From Setomelanomma holmii (lineage: Eukaryota; Ascomycota; Dothideomycetes; Pleosporales; Phaeosphaeriaceae), in NCBI GenBank assembly GCA_010015745.1, contig ML978169.1, positions 1 to 64,000 on the forward strand: DNA of 64,000 bases, written 5' to 3'. Position numbers and translations under genes: made by a program. Below the pieces are notes generated by a model that was given only the letters and a program-made list of their open reading frames with translations, was not told the origin of the DNA and searched no databases. Shown piece by piece: positions 9,648-19,413 of this stretch. Each line of letters starts with the position of its first letter. Position 1 is the stretch's first letter.

Positions 9648-10177
9648 TCACCATCCTTCACCGGTTTTCCTTGCCTATGGAGGACGTCAGTATCAGTCCG
9701 TGACATGGGTTATGGGTAACTTACCAACAGCGCTCCCTTTCCACCAAGCTCTACCTCCAGACCATCTGGGTATGTCTTCGGCGCACTCAGCTTATCTGGG
9801 TAGTACAAGCTCACCACTCCACACAGTCCGAACACGGTAGCGACAAATGTGCCAAACAGAACGCCTCCCCAACCTGGCGTGAAATGATTGTAGTCGTGCA
9901 GCGCCAGCACGCCGAGGATATCGTGGTCTTCGTGGCAGGGTTCGCCATAGTTGCGTCGATCCTGCTTGTCCCAGTAGTCGCCATAAGGGTCGCGGTTTCC
10001 TCGCTTCTCTGCTGGTGGATTGATATAGCCGCCGTTTTGATTCGGGTCGGCGAGTTCGGCATGCTCAGCTTCGGTGAGGGCAGTGCGGATCTGGGTGAAT
10101 TGCGGTCGGAGTCGTGCTGCGGCGGGGACGAGACCTCGCGCGAGCGGGCGGGCCGCGACAATGCGCCGGGAGAGCAT
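9648..10177 (-). CDS. ndufb8: Mitochondrial complex I accessory subunit (NDUFB8/ASHI family)
   Basis: Accessory subunit of NADH:ubiquinone oxidoreductase in the inner mitochondrial membrane. Exon 1 is 10177-9725 and exon 2 is 9674-9648, split by a 50-base intron (9675-9724). The join gives 159 residues ending ALLARKTGEGW, instead of running into the intron. An Arg/Ala-rich N-terminus (MLSRRIVAARPLARG) is a classic import presequence. Family signatures are DPYGDYWDKQDRRNYGEP and the following HEDHDILGVL. One membrane helix follows (GVLFGTFVATVFGLCGVVSL). A GTACGTT...CAG tract just upstream of the ATG looks like a 5'-UTR intron. It is divergent from SWR1. Confidence 0.9.
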
Positions 10178-10742
10178 ACTACTGGTATATTAGAGGCGAA
10201 CACAATAGCTCCTGAGGTCTGAACGTACGTTGCGACGCTGTTGCGGGGGTCGATGTCGTGGTGTCGTTGACGTGAGGTTCGCGATGAGCTCGGTCATTGA
10301 TGGCTTGGCACTCCGCTAAACCGCTTTTGATGATCACACCTGATAGGTGTTGCACCAAAGCCTCGACACGATAGGCAGATTTTCATCTCTAGTAATTCTC
10401 CGTGTATCTTGACATCAAGACATATCATCTTGGCGCTACCTAAAATCACATCCTGTCGTGTGCAGTGTGGCTGTCAAGGTGTTCTCCCTACATCCTTAGC
10501 GCGCTATTTCCAGCAACAACCCGTGGAATCGGAGCCCAAAAAACGAAAATCATAACATCACACTGCCAAAACGACAAAATCGCCCGCACAGCACGAACGC
10601 GTGCTGCTAGCCGAAATCTGAGTTCACCACGGTGATCACCAGTGTCAGAAGTACCTTGCGACACTACATTTGGGCCGATACATGTCGATTCGAGGGTGCG
10701 CGCGGTGGTCTCCAGGCTGCACCTTTCTCCCTACCTAACTGA
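10178..10742. promoter_or_regulatory. Shared upstream region of NDUFB8 and SWR1
   Basis: 565 bases between two divergently read core genes, so it should hold both promoters. I see no clear TATA box, as is usual for fungal housekeeping genes. The NDUFB8 side contains a probable 5'-UTR intron around 10182-10227. Confidence 0.5.
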
Positions 10743-13700
10743 ATGGAAGAAGTCACGTCCGCCGATGCCGACATCAGCCCCATCCCACGACACGACTCGA
10801 CCAACGCCGCCAACGAGCCTGACGCCACACACAATGAAGACGCGGCCAAGGAGGATGCTGCATCTGTAACAAAGGAGGAAGAGCAAAGTACTGCAGTGAG
10901 TGGAGAGGATGGTGGCATCATTGTGCGCCCGGCAAAGCGGCGGAGGCTGGACGAGAGCACCCCAAGTCGCTCAGCATCACGTGCCGTATCGCCGCCCTGG
11001 AAACCTTTCGCAGTTGATGGGCCGACTACAGTCTTCGAGAACGGCGTCCGCAAGTCATCGCGCGTGAACAGGGAAACTGCGCCGCCGACCCCAGAGCCGG
11101 TGAAGCGGCAGTCGCGTCAGACCACCAAGGCAGTCCAGACAAATGGCGCACCAAAGAATGGCGCGAGGCCGGGAACGCGCACAGTGTCGGGCCCAGCGTC
11201 GAAGGGCAAGGGCAAACCTTCGCCCGCGCTGAACAAGAAGGCTTCCGCGCCCTCATTGACGCAACCATCACGCAAGTCTGAACGCCAACGGGGCCCCTCC
11301 ACACCCGCGCAACCATCTTCGCCCACAACGCCCGAGAGCACACGGAAACGACCTGGCCGCACTAGGCGGGCGACTCAGGCATCTGCGGATGACTTGGCCG
11401 ACGACTCTTTGACGACGCCTGCCGCTAATGGCCACGATCCCTATGCCGGCCTCTATGCCTCCCCCGACGGCTCGAACTCCTCGATGCCCGCCCCGCGTCT
11501 GCGTCTGCGGCTCCGTAAGCCAGACCCGCCGAATCGACACCCCGCGCATGCCCCACCCAAGACAAAGTATGCTTCATTGACAGAGTGGTTGGAGCACGAT
11601 GACCCTCTAGAAGGCGATGAAGGCCAGCGCATAGATGAAGAAAAGGCGGCGGAAGAGGCTGCCCGGCGGTTGCGCATAGTGGAAGCAGCCGAACGTGGTG
11701 TGCTGGGCCTGGGGAAATGTAGTGCATTTGCGCCAGAGCCTGCACAGGAACCACCGCCCCAGTATGCGCACTGGGACTTTGTAGTCGCGCACGCGCTGCA
11801 TTTCAGAAAGCTGCTGAAAGACGAGAAGGAACACCACCGCAAGATGGCAAAGATTCTGGCTCGCGAAGCATACGACTTCTGGAAGAACAAGTTCAAGCGC
11901 AAGAGCGAGGAGGAAATGGAGCAAGAAGAGATGGAACGGCAAGTGCTCCGGTACAAGCAGCTGGTACTGGATGTCAGGGGAGCGTGGGCCAATGTCAGGG
12001 TAGGAATAGATAAAGAGCGTGTGGCAATATGGGAAGAAGAGCAGATGCAGCTTGGACACAAGGCCATGGACGATATGTTTAATCAGGCGCAAGAGATTCT
12101 AGGTCGAAATGTCGCGGACACAGCCTCCTCCTTGATCAGCGACGATCGGGACTTCGAAGAGGACTTTGAGAACGAAGGATCAGACGGCTTTGGCAATGCC
12201 AACCCCGACGATGTCATGTCATCGAGCTCCGACAGTGAGGATGGCAATGTACACGACGACGATGCGAACCTCACAGCCGAGCAGCTTCGAGAAAAGTACG
12301 GTCAACTTCCTGATCTCCCAGAAAGTGGCTCCGAAGTCGGAGGTTCAGAAGACGACGAGATTGACGATGAGGATGGCACACCCGAGCCTACTCCAGACCC
12401 CGAGCTCGATGTTGGAGGTTCCAGGATGCCACTCCAGAACTCACATCCCCACACTAATGGCTTTCACGTCGACGAAGCCGAATCCGACGAAAGGAAACCA
12501 GACGACATCGATCCTGCGACTGTCGAACTGGATCCAGTCGATGAAGCGCTCCTGGACACGGACGACGATGCATCTGAATCTGGGAGTGAGGCCTGGTCCA
12601 GTGACGAAGATTCTGACGCCGATGGCGATGGCTCACAAGAGGATATGGATGTAGAGTCGGACGAAGAGGAGGATCATGATGCAGTTGGTGGTATGATGGG
12701 CTTCTTGGCTCCCAGTGACATCAGGAAGCTCAAAGAAGCGGCCAAGAAACAAGTCGAGCGAGTGGAGGTTGAGGCAACTGATGAAACACCAACACAGACA
12801 AATGGCCATGTGTCGCCCGCTGCACATGAGCGTGAAGAGCAACCTCACACCAACGGACATTCAGAATCGCTTGATGAGCACCCGCACGTAAATGGAGAGG
12901 AGAAGCCAGCGCAGTCCGTCCAGCCAGCCGAGCAGGAGGCCATGGAAGATGTTGGAGAAAAGAAGGCGCTCACACAATCGAGATCTCGGCATGCATCATC
13001 ACCACCGCGCCGCGAGATACCATCCCTGCTTCGAGGTACGCTACGAGAATATCAGCACGACGGTCTGGACTGGCTTGCAAACATGTACGACTCTGAGACC
13101 AACGGTATCCTTGCAGACGAGATGGGTCTAGGCAAAACAATTCAGACCATCTCCCTGCTTGCCTACATCGCTGTTTACCGCGGTATTTGGGGACCGCACT
13201 TGGTAGTCGTGCCCACCAGCGTTATGCTCAACTGGGAGATGGAGTTCCGCAAGTTCTTGCCCGGCTTCAAGATCCTTACGTACTACGGCGACATCAATGA
13301 GAGGAAGCGCAAACGGATGGGCTGGCGCAACATGGGCAAAGACATGTACAATGTGGTCATCACCTCCTATCAGCTCATCTTGCAGGACGCAGCCGCCTTC
13401 AAGATGCGACCTTGGCACTATCTGGTCTTGGACGAAGCTCACAACATCAAGAATTTCAAGTCACAACGGTGGCAGACAATGCTGACGCTTCGCACGCAAC
13501 GACGGCTACTACTGACCGGAACTCCTCTGCAGAACAACATCGACGAGTTGTGGTCGCTGCTATACTTCCTGATGCCCGCTGGATTTGCTGGAGAGGGCCG
13601 CATTGCCAGTCTCGAGGAATTTACTCTGGCGCTTAAAGATCCGACAAAGCAGATCCTGGATCAAGGTCGACAGAAGCTCGACGCAGAGGCACAAAAGGTG

Positions 13701-15824
13701 GTCTCAAGGCTTCATGAAGTCCTGCGACCATACCTGTTGCGCAGACTGAAGGCCGAGGTCGAGAAACAGATGCCTGGAAAGTACGAACATGTCGTTTACT
13801 GTAAGCTTTCCAAGCGACAGAGACAGCTGTACGATGGCTTCATGGGTCGAGCTTCAACCAAGGAGATTTTGTCGTCTGGCAACTACATGTCCATCATCAA
13901 CTGTTTGATGTCACTTCGAAAGGTCTGCAACCATCCCGATCTGTTCGAGACTCGAGCAATCGTGACCTCCATGGCTATGCCAAAGTCTGTGCCCGCACAA
14001 TATGAGATCAAGGATCTGCTTATAAAGAAACGCTTAAGTGAGCGACTGGACGAGAAGGTCAACCTGGATGCCCTGAATCTGGTCTTCGCCCGACGTGAGC
14101 AGACACAGCTGGGACATGCCCGTCGCGTGCATCACATTCGCGCGACGCGGCCTCTCGAAGATCTGATTGAGCGACAGACTCGGCGATTCAATAAACCTAC
14201 AGAAGCGAACTTGTCCTCTCTCCAGTCTACCTTGGTAGCAATGGCTCGCAGAGAACAAGTGGCCGTTCGAGACCATCTTCAGTATTGCCTCAGTCTCACG
14301 AGGTCTCGGACACAGTTCATGCCCATATTTGGCAAGGACATCATCGATGCTGTCAAAGTCGATTGGCATGATCACACCTTTGGTGCTCGACGAGAGGGAT
14401 TGAAGATACCCAAAGTGCAGCCTGCACAACCGCAACAAAGTATATACAGCACGCAACAGCCCATGGTGCCGTACCAAGCACCTTACCAAGCGCCGTATCA
14501 GGTACCTTATCAAGCGCCGCAGCCATTTCCACACGCACACATTCAGTCAAGACAGAGCGACGTCGAACACATTACCGTTCAGGCCTACCATGGTGAGCTT
14601 GGGTTCAGGCGACCCCACTCCATTGCCGCCTCGCTTGAATGGAACAATGAGCAAATTACTCATTTCTTCGACATGGTTCCGACGCTCGAGCAGCGCGCTG
14701 AAGCAATGACTCCTCTGGTCACTAGGTTCACATGTGTTACGCCTGCCGTGTCAGCTGAAGAGATTGCTCCCCTGATGCTCTCGAAACGAGGTGTTGACCT
14801 TATCAGGTCGTCAGAGCTCGTTCGTAAGCCTGATCCATTCCACGAGGCACGCATTCGACAGTCAATAGCCTTCCCTGATAAGCGCCTGCTTCAGTACGAT
14901 TGTGGCAAGCTGCAACGCCTCGCCACTTTACTACGCGATCTTCAAGCTGGAGGCCATAGGGCTTTGATCTTCACCCAGATGACCAAGGTTCTCGACGTTT
15001 TGGAGCAGTTCCTCAATATCCATGGTCATCGCTATCTGCGTCTCGATGGATCCACCAAAGTTGAGCAGAGACAAATCCTCACTGATCGCTTCAACAGTGA
15101 TGACAGGATCTTGTGCTTCATCCTTTCTTCGCGCTCCGGTGGATTAGGCATCAATTTAACAGGAGCTGACTCTGTCATCTTCTACGACCTCGACTGGAAC
15201 CCTGCCATGGACAAGCAATGTCAAGATCGTGCTCATCGTATTGGTCAGACTCGAGATGTCCACATCTACAAGTTCGTCAGTGAATACACAATCGAAGCCA
15301 ACATCCTACGCAAGTCGAACCAAAAGCGCCTCCTGGATGATGTCATCATTCAGAAGGGTGATTTCACCACGGACACGTTCAATCGTGTGACTTGGCGCGA
15401 CGCGATCGATGACGGCATGGGTATCGACACCAGTGACGAGGCTGGCGCAGCTATGGACAGAGTCCTTGGCGAACGAGTAGGTCTACTCGGCGATGCTCGA
15501 GTCATGAATACTGTCGAGGACACCGAGGATCTCAACGCTGCATCCCTCGCGCAGAAGGAAATCGTCGACGAGATCCACGATGACCAAGTCGACTTCAACG
15601 AGTCATCGAACGTTACACGAGCCACGTCCGCAACCGCCATAACGCAGGACGAGGACCTCGATGCAGATGGAAATGAGAAAGAAAGACGCCATGTCGATGA
15701 ATACATGCTCAGCTTGTACAGAGAGGAGTATGGCAAGGAACCTTACAGGCCACCCACGGACCGTCAGAAGCGGAACAGGAAAGGTCAGGACCCGCATGTC
15801 AGGCAGCGGAAGAAGAGGTATTAG
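10743..15824 (+). CDS. SWR1: SWR1 chromatin-remodelling ATPase
   Basis: Catalytic subunit of the complex that exchanges H2A for H2A.Z in nucleosomes. It is a single exon of 1693 codons, in the usual size range. The N-terminus is low-complexity and basic, with RKRPGRTRR near 200. An HSA domain lies at about 340-410 (YAHWDFVVAHALHFRKLLKD), which binds actin and Arp4. A long acidic tract fills about 455-660, as expected for a histone-binding region. The Snf2 ATPase starts near 756 with DEMGLGKT near 789 and the SWR1-type box DEAHNIKN near 897. A large insert separates the lobes and contains a PYQAP repeat near 1240. The second lobe has LDGSTKVEQR near 1434 and QDRAHRIGQT near 1495. Confidence 0.97.
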   Translation: MEEVTSADADISPIPRHDSTNAANEPDATHNEDAAKEDAASVTKEEEQSTAVSGEDGGIIVRPAKRRRLDESTPSRSASRAVSPPWKPFAVDGPTTVFENGVRKSSRVNRETAPPTPEPVKRQSRQTTKAVQTNGAPKNGARPGTRTVSGPASKGKGKPSPALNKKASAPSLTQPSRKSERQRGPSTPAQPSSPTTPESTRKRPGRTRRATQASADDLADDSLTTPAANGHDPYAGLYASPDGSNSSMPAPRLRLRLRKPDPPNRHPAHAPPKTKYASLTEWLEHDDPLEGDEGQRIDEEKAAEEAARRLRIVEAAERGVLGLGKCSAFAPEPAQEPPPQYAHWDFVVAHALHFRKLLKDEKEHHRKMAKILAREAYDFWKNKFKRKSEEEMEQEEMERQVLRYKQLVLDVRGAWANVRVGIDKERVAIWEEEQMQLGHKAMDDMFNQAQEILGRNVADTASSLISDDRDFEEDFENEGSDGFGNANPDDVMSSSSDSEDGNVHDDDANLTAEQLREKYGQLPDLPESGSEVGGSEDDEIDDEDGTPEPTPDPELDVGGSRMPLQNSHPHTNGFHVDEAESDERKPDDIDPATVELDPVDEALLDTDDDASESGSEAWSSDEDSDADGDGSQEDMDVESDEEEDHDAVGGMMGFLAPSDIRKLKEAAKKQVERVEVEATDETPTQTNGHVSPAAHEREEQPHTNGHSESLDEHPHVNGEEKPAQSVQPAEQEAMEDVGEKKALTQSRSRHASSPPRREIPSLLRGTLREYQHDGLDWLANMYDSETNGILADEMGLGKTIQTISLLAYIAVYRGIWGPHLVVVPTSVMLNWEMEFRKFLPGFKILTYYGDINERKRKRMGWRNMGKDMYNVVITSYQLILQDAAAFKMRPWHYLVLDEAHNIKNFKSQRWQTMLTLRTQRRLLLTGTPLQNNIDELWSLLYFLMPAGFAGEGRIASLEEFTLALKDPTKQILDQGRQKLDAEAQKVVSRLHEVLRPYLLRRLKAEVEKQMPGKYEHVVYCKLSKRQRQLYDGFMGRASTKEILSSGNYMSIINCLMSLRKVCNHPDLFETRAIVTSMAMPKSVPAQYEIKDLLIKKRLSERLDEKVNLDALNLVFARREQTQLGHARRVHHIRATRPLEDLIERQTRRFNKPTEANLSSLQSTLVAMARREQVAVRDHLQYCLSLTRSRTQFMPIFGKDIIDAVKVDWHDHTFGARREGLKIPKVQPAQPQQSIYSTQQPMVPYQAPYQAPYQVPYQAPQPFPHAHIQSRQSDVEHITVQAYHGELGFRRPHSIAASLEWNNEQITHFFDMVPTLEQRAEAMTPLVTRFTCVTPAVSAEEIAPLMLSKRGVDLIRSSELVRKPDPFHEARIRQSIAFPDKRLLQYDCGKLQRLATLLRDLQAGGHRALIFTQMTKVLDVLEQFLNIHGHRYLRLDGSTKVEQRQILTDRFNSDDRILCFILSSRSGGLGINLTGADSVIFYDLDWNPAMDKQCQDRAHRIGQTRDVHIYKFVSEYTIEANILRKSNQKRLLDDVIIQKGDFTTDTFNRVTWRDAIDDGMGIDTSDEAGAAMDRVLGERVGLLGDARVMNTVEDTEDLNAASLAQKEIVDEIHDDQVDFNESSNVTRATSATAITQDEDLDADGNEKERRHVDEYMLSLYREEYGKEPYRPPTDRQKRNRKGQDPHVRQRKKRY

Positions 15825-16212
15825 CGATGATTCGGCCCTCGAGTGAGGTCTGTGTATTAGTAGTGTAGAATGAGTGTATCGAGCGAGCATGTGCATGGGC
15901 TGGCGTTGACCGGAGCTGGAGTGCTGGGCATGAAGTCGACTGGACTATTCAGCCTGGGTTCTAGAAATTCGAATCAAACATATTCAACGCATTGAATCGC
16001 ATTCTCCCTTCAAGATCCCTAATCTTGGTACGAACCACATATAACTTGTGTTTGGCCAGTACATTGGCATTTCTCTGGTTATTCACTTGTGCACGAGCCA
16101 TTCATTATCGATAAGCGATTCACAAAAATTACACTACTTATTTCACATTCACTATGGAAACCACCATTCGATCCTCGCGAAGTTAGTAAATCAAGTCAAA
16201 TAACTACTCATC
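15825..16212. other. Intergenic, SWR1 3' end to HPM1 promoter
   Basis: 388 bases with no gene. It carries the terminator side of SWR1 and the upstream region of the next gene. Confidence 0.5.
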
Positions 16213-17422
16213 ATGTCTTTCGCCTTTGGCTTCTCAGGTGACGACATAGAAGAAGATCCCAATGAGGCCAACACACAAACCCAGCGAGACACCACACAAA
16301 GTCATGATGATGCACCACCACCTATTCCGGCTAGAACACATGATCTGGACGAGATGGTATGTCCAACACAACATTCCACGAACACAACAACGTGTCAAAC
16401 GGCACCATCATGCTCTTGAAATGTGCATCGAAATAGAAACAAAACAATCACTGACTTTATGCCAGCTTACCTCCCTACCCGACAAGATCAGCTACTCAAC
16501 CCTAACCATAACATCACCTAAAGGCAACACAATTCCCATCCCCCGCCGCTCTCTCTTCGATGTGCGTCTCCAGCTCATGGCCGAAGATGACCTCTCCCCC
16601 ACGAACCCTTCCAATCCCAGCCCCAACCCACTCTCTGGCCTAGACGATTCAGACCTCCAAACCAACATCTACGAAGGCGGCTACAAGACCTGGGAATGCA
16701 GTCTCGATCTTGCGCGGTACTTACTCGACCGCGGGCCACGGAAAGATCTGGACGACATCGTACGCGTGAATCACGTTATTGAACTCGGATGTGGGAGTGC
16801 GGTGCCGGCGTTGGTGCTGTGGCGGTATGTGCTGGAGAATAGGATGGGCATGTATTTCAGCTTGAGCGATTATAACCTTGATGTACTGAGGTTGGTGACG
16901 GTGCCTAACTTACTTTTGAACTGGATCGCGGGACAGGACGAAAAGCAAAGCAAAACGCTGTTTCATGAGTCGGGGAATCCGTTGCGTAGAGATGGCGGGG
17001 AGGGGGAGGGGGAAGTGTATATCACGCCTGCTGTGGTCGAGGCGTTCAAGAGTATGCTCCATGAGAACGGAATTACACTGACGTTGATATCGGGGTCGTG
17101 GAGTCCGATCGAGACGTTTGTGGGCATGATTCCGAGTTCAGAAGATCTGAATACATTCATTCTGGGGTCGGAGACGATCTATTCGCCGGCGTCGTTGGCA
17201 GCGTTTACGGAAGCCATCACGGCGCTGATGAAGAGGGTCAAGACGGGGAAGACAGTTGTGGCGGCGAAGAGAGTGTACTTTGGTGTTGGGGGAAGTGTGG
17301 ATGCATTCAGGCAGGAATGTGCGAATAGAGGGTGTGTGGCGTATGAGATGGAGTTTGAGGGACTGGGGGGGGATGGAGAGGGTGGAGTCAGGAGATGTTT
17401 GGTTGAGGTGCAGATGTATTGA
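16213..17422 (+). CDS. HPM1: Protein-histidine N-methyltransferase (Hpm1/METTL18 type)
   Basis: SAM-dependent enzyme. In yeast the Hpm1 homologue methylates a histidine of ribosomal protein uL3. Exon 1 is 16213-16356, the intron is 16357-16465 (GTATGT...CCAG, 109 bases) and exon 2 is 16466-17422, giving 366 residues. The N-terminus MSFAFGFSGDDIEED matches the Hpm1 pattern. The SAM-binding loop is VIELGCGSAVPALVL, and the upstream YEGGYKTWECSLDLARYL motif is typical of this METTL branch. The later motif LGSETIYSPASL closes the Rossmann fold. A Gly/Glu-rich insert (DGGEGEGEVYITP) sits in the second half. Confidence 0.85.
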
Positions 17423-17772
17423 GCAGTGGATACCCAAAAACTGCATAATACTGCATGATCATAAAGGGATGTCGGAGCAGATCATCTAAGAACTTTGAAA
17501 AAGGCAATCATGCTCTGAGAAAACCCTCCCATAGCAACTCCAGACAAGCACGGGGTTTCGTGTTGACATCGCTTAAAATGCCGTGTTCTGTCTCTGCGGC
17601 CATGCCCGACAACTAGTTCCCAAGCTTCATGCTATTGCACCGAAAGCATATACCATGCATGCAGCGCCGCACTGTTCATTCTGAAAGCCTACAAGACCTC
17701 ACATTCGGAAGACCCCCAGGTTCTCCAAGGGTACTCACGATCATTCCCATCTGGACGCTGCGCCGTGGACGC
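17423..17772. other. Convergent intergenic region
   Basis: 350 bases between the 3' ends of HPM1 and the bHLH gene. Nothing else seen. Confidence 0.5.
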
Positions 17773-18144
17773 CTAGTCAATGGCTGGTATTCCATTTTGT
17801 TGTGCCTCTTCCTCCTTGACACGCTTCAATTGTGCCTCGCAAGCTTCCAGCGTGTGTTGTGGCAGCTCCCATGCCGTAGTGTCGACACCCCGCGCCTGCG
17901 CGTTAGCAATTATTTTGTTACGCGCCACTATTTGTTCTCTGAGGTATTTGACTGTTGCTTCCAGCACGACTGCCTCGCTGCGCCCTTGACCCTCCATGCC
18001 CGGCACGATCGAGGCGAGCCGATCGAAACCCTCCCGAATGGCTTCTCTTCGCTTTTGTTCGGAACGGATGTGGTTCTCCTTCTTCTGGGCTTCGGTGAGG
18101 CGGGGCCGGTCGGCTGCGTTTGTCGGGCTTTGTGAGCCTGCCAT
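17773..18144 (-). CDS. Small bHLH transcription factor (Ino4/MLX-like)
   Basis: A 123-residue protein that is mostly a basic helix-loop-helix domain. The basic region and helix 1 are NHIRSEQKRREAIREGFDRL at about 24-43, with the H-E-R pattern that reads E-box DNA. The loop and helix 2 follow (PGMEGQGRSEAVVLEATVKY). After that comes a Leu/Arg-rich extension that could lengthen helix 2 as a zipper, and the end is short and Glu/Gln-rich. The small size suggests a dimerisation partner, like yeast Ino4 with Ino2, rather than a stand-alone activator, which is inference. No intron is needed. Confidence 0.8.
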   Translation of the reverse strand: MAGSQSPTNAADRPRLTEAQKKENHIRSEQKRREAIREGFDRLASIVPGMEGQGRSEAVVLEATVKYLREQIVARNKIIANAQARGVDTTAWELPQHTLEACEAQLKRVKEEEAQQNGIPAID

Positions 18145-19413
18145 GATGTGTTAAGGGCAGGTGTGTGTGACGATGCGCCCAGAAACCGAGACAGGTCTGT
18201 GATGTGCGAATCGACTGGCTGTGCTTCCGATGCCTCTTGTTGTCACTCGGGTTATCTTCTCGCGTCAACCATCCGAGGTTTGAAGGCGCCGCTGCACATT
18301 CGAGGTCTTTCGCTGAACGAGGGTGAATTCGCTGCTATAGAACGGCTCTCGAATGGTGATGTTCTGTAATAAATATTGACCGAAAATCCTTCAGACTATA
18401 TACGTAGAGGCAAGTGGTGAGGTTATATATGTGCAGTCAATGTGTCGAGTCGAAGACGGGGGAAACCACGACGGGAGCTGTCAGAACCGTGGAAGCCTCA
18501 TCCATGTTAGCATGTGAACGCTTAGCTCCGCGTATCGGCTACAGAAAATCATTGGTCCTTGCCGAATGAGACACGCCGCGGGCTGGCAGTGTGGTAGATT
18601 AGATACGTCTACGCGCAAACATACATGTATGTCACGAGGCGTGGAAGGTTGAAGAGTGACAGGTGTCGATTGATATCAGGGAATTGTGGATATCGGCCCC
18701 GCACGTGCTCTGATGCTGGTCGCGTCTGCACGTAGCCGCGAGACCATGTCGCTCGCTTCGTGATATATTCGAGACACCTGTTTAAGTTGTAGAGGTTTCC
18801 TGGTTTCTGCCTTGAATTCTCTACCACCGGTTCTGCTAATGTGAAGCGTGTTCAGGGCCGAGAGGTCTGATGATTGGCGCAGATATGCGGTATCAAAGAA
18901 ATAAAGCCAAACAATGCGGCACCAATGAGACTACTCGGCTCTAGTACATGGTAGTCCAGTTACAGGCAATGCGCTCGGTGGAACAATGGTGGTGCAGCAA
19001 ATGGAGGTTTCGTTTGCACGCGGTGGCTAATTAAAGCGTTGTTTCATGAGCTGAAGTTAGCAGTCAGCGGATGCGACGCGCTCCCTGTCCAATGCCCACA
19101 TCCAACGTGTGACGCAACTCTGGTGGAGCTCCCGCCACAGCGAGCCTCGTCTTCCACCGCCGCGCCCAGCGGAGATTGCACACAGCACGCAGCGCACACG
19201 GGAATCTCGTGAAGGATAATAGACTGACCTGTGCCAGAGAAGCAGTCGCATTGTCGGACACCGATCGCAAGAGAAGGAACGACCCCACCAAACATCCCGC
19301 TGGGCAGCTGCGGCCCTGAACGCCCGCACCACCTGGGTCGCCAGCTCTGATATGCGCCCAACTCCCCTCGTGTCCCCTACCACACGCCGTTGAACGCTCA
19401 CACTCGCTCGGCC
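18145..19413. other. Intergenic, divergent promoters of bHLH and Munc13-like genes
   Basis: About 1.27 kb with no supported gene. Minus-strand frames at 19044-19599 are the antisense of the next gene's first exon and its leader. It probably contains both promoters and long 5' leaders. Confidence 0.5.
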
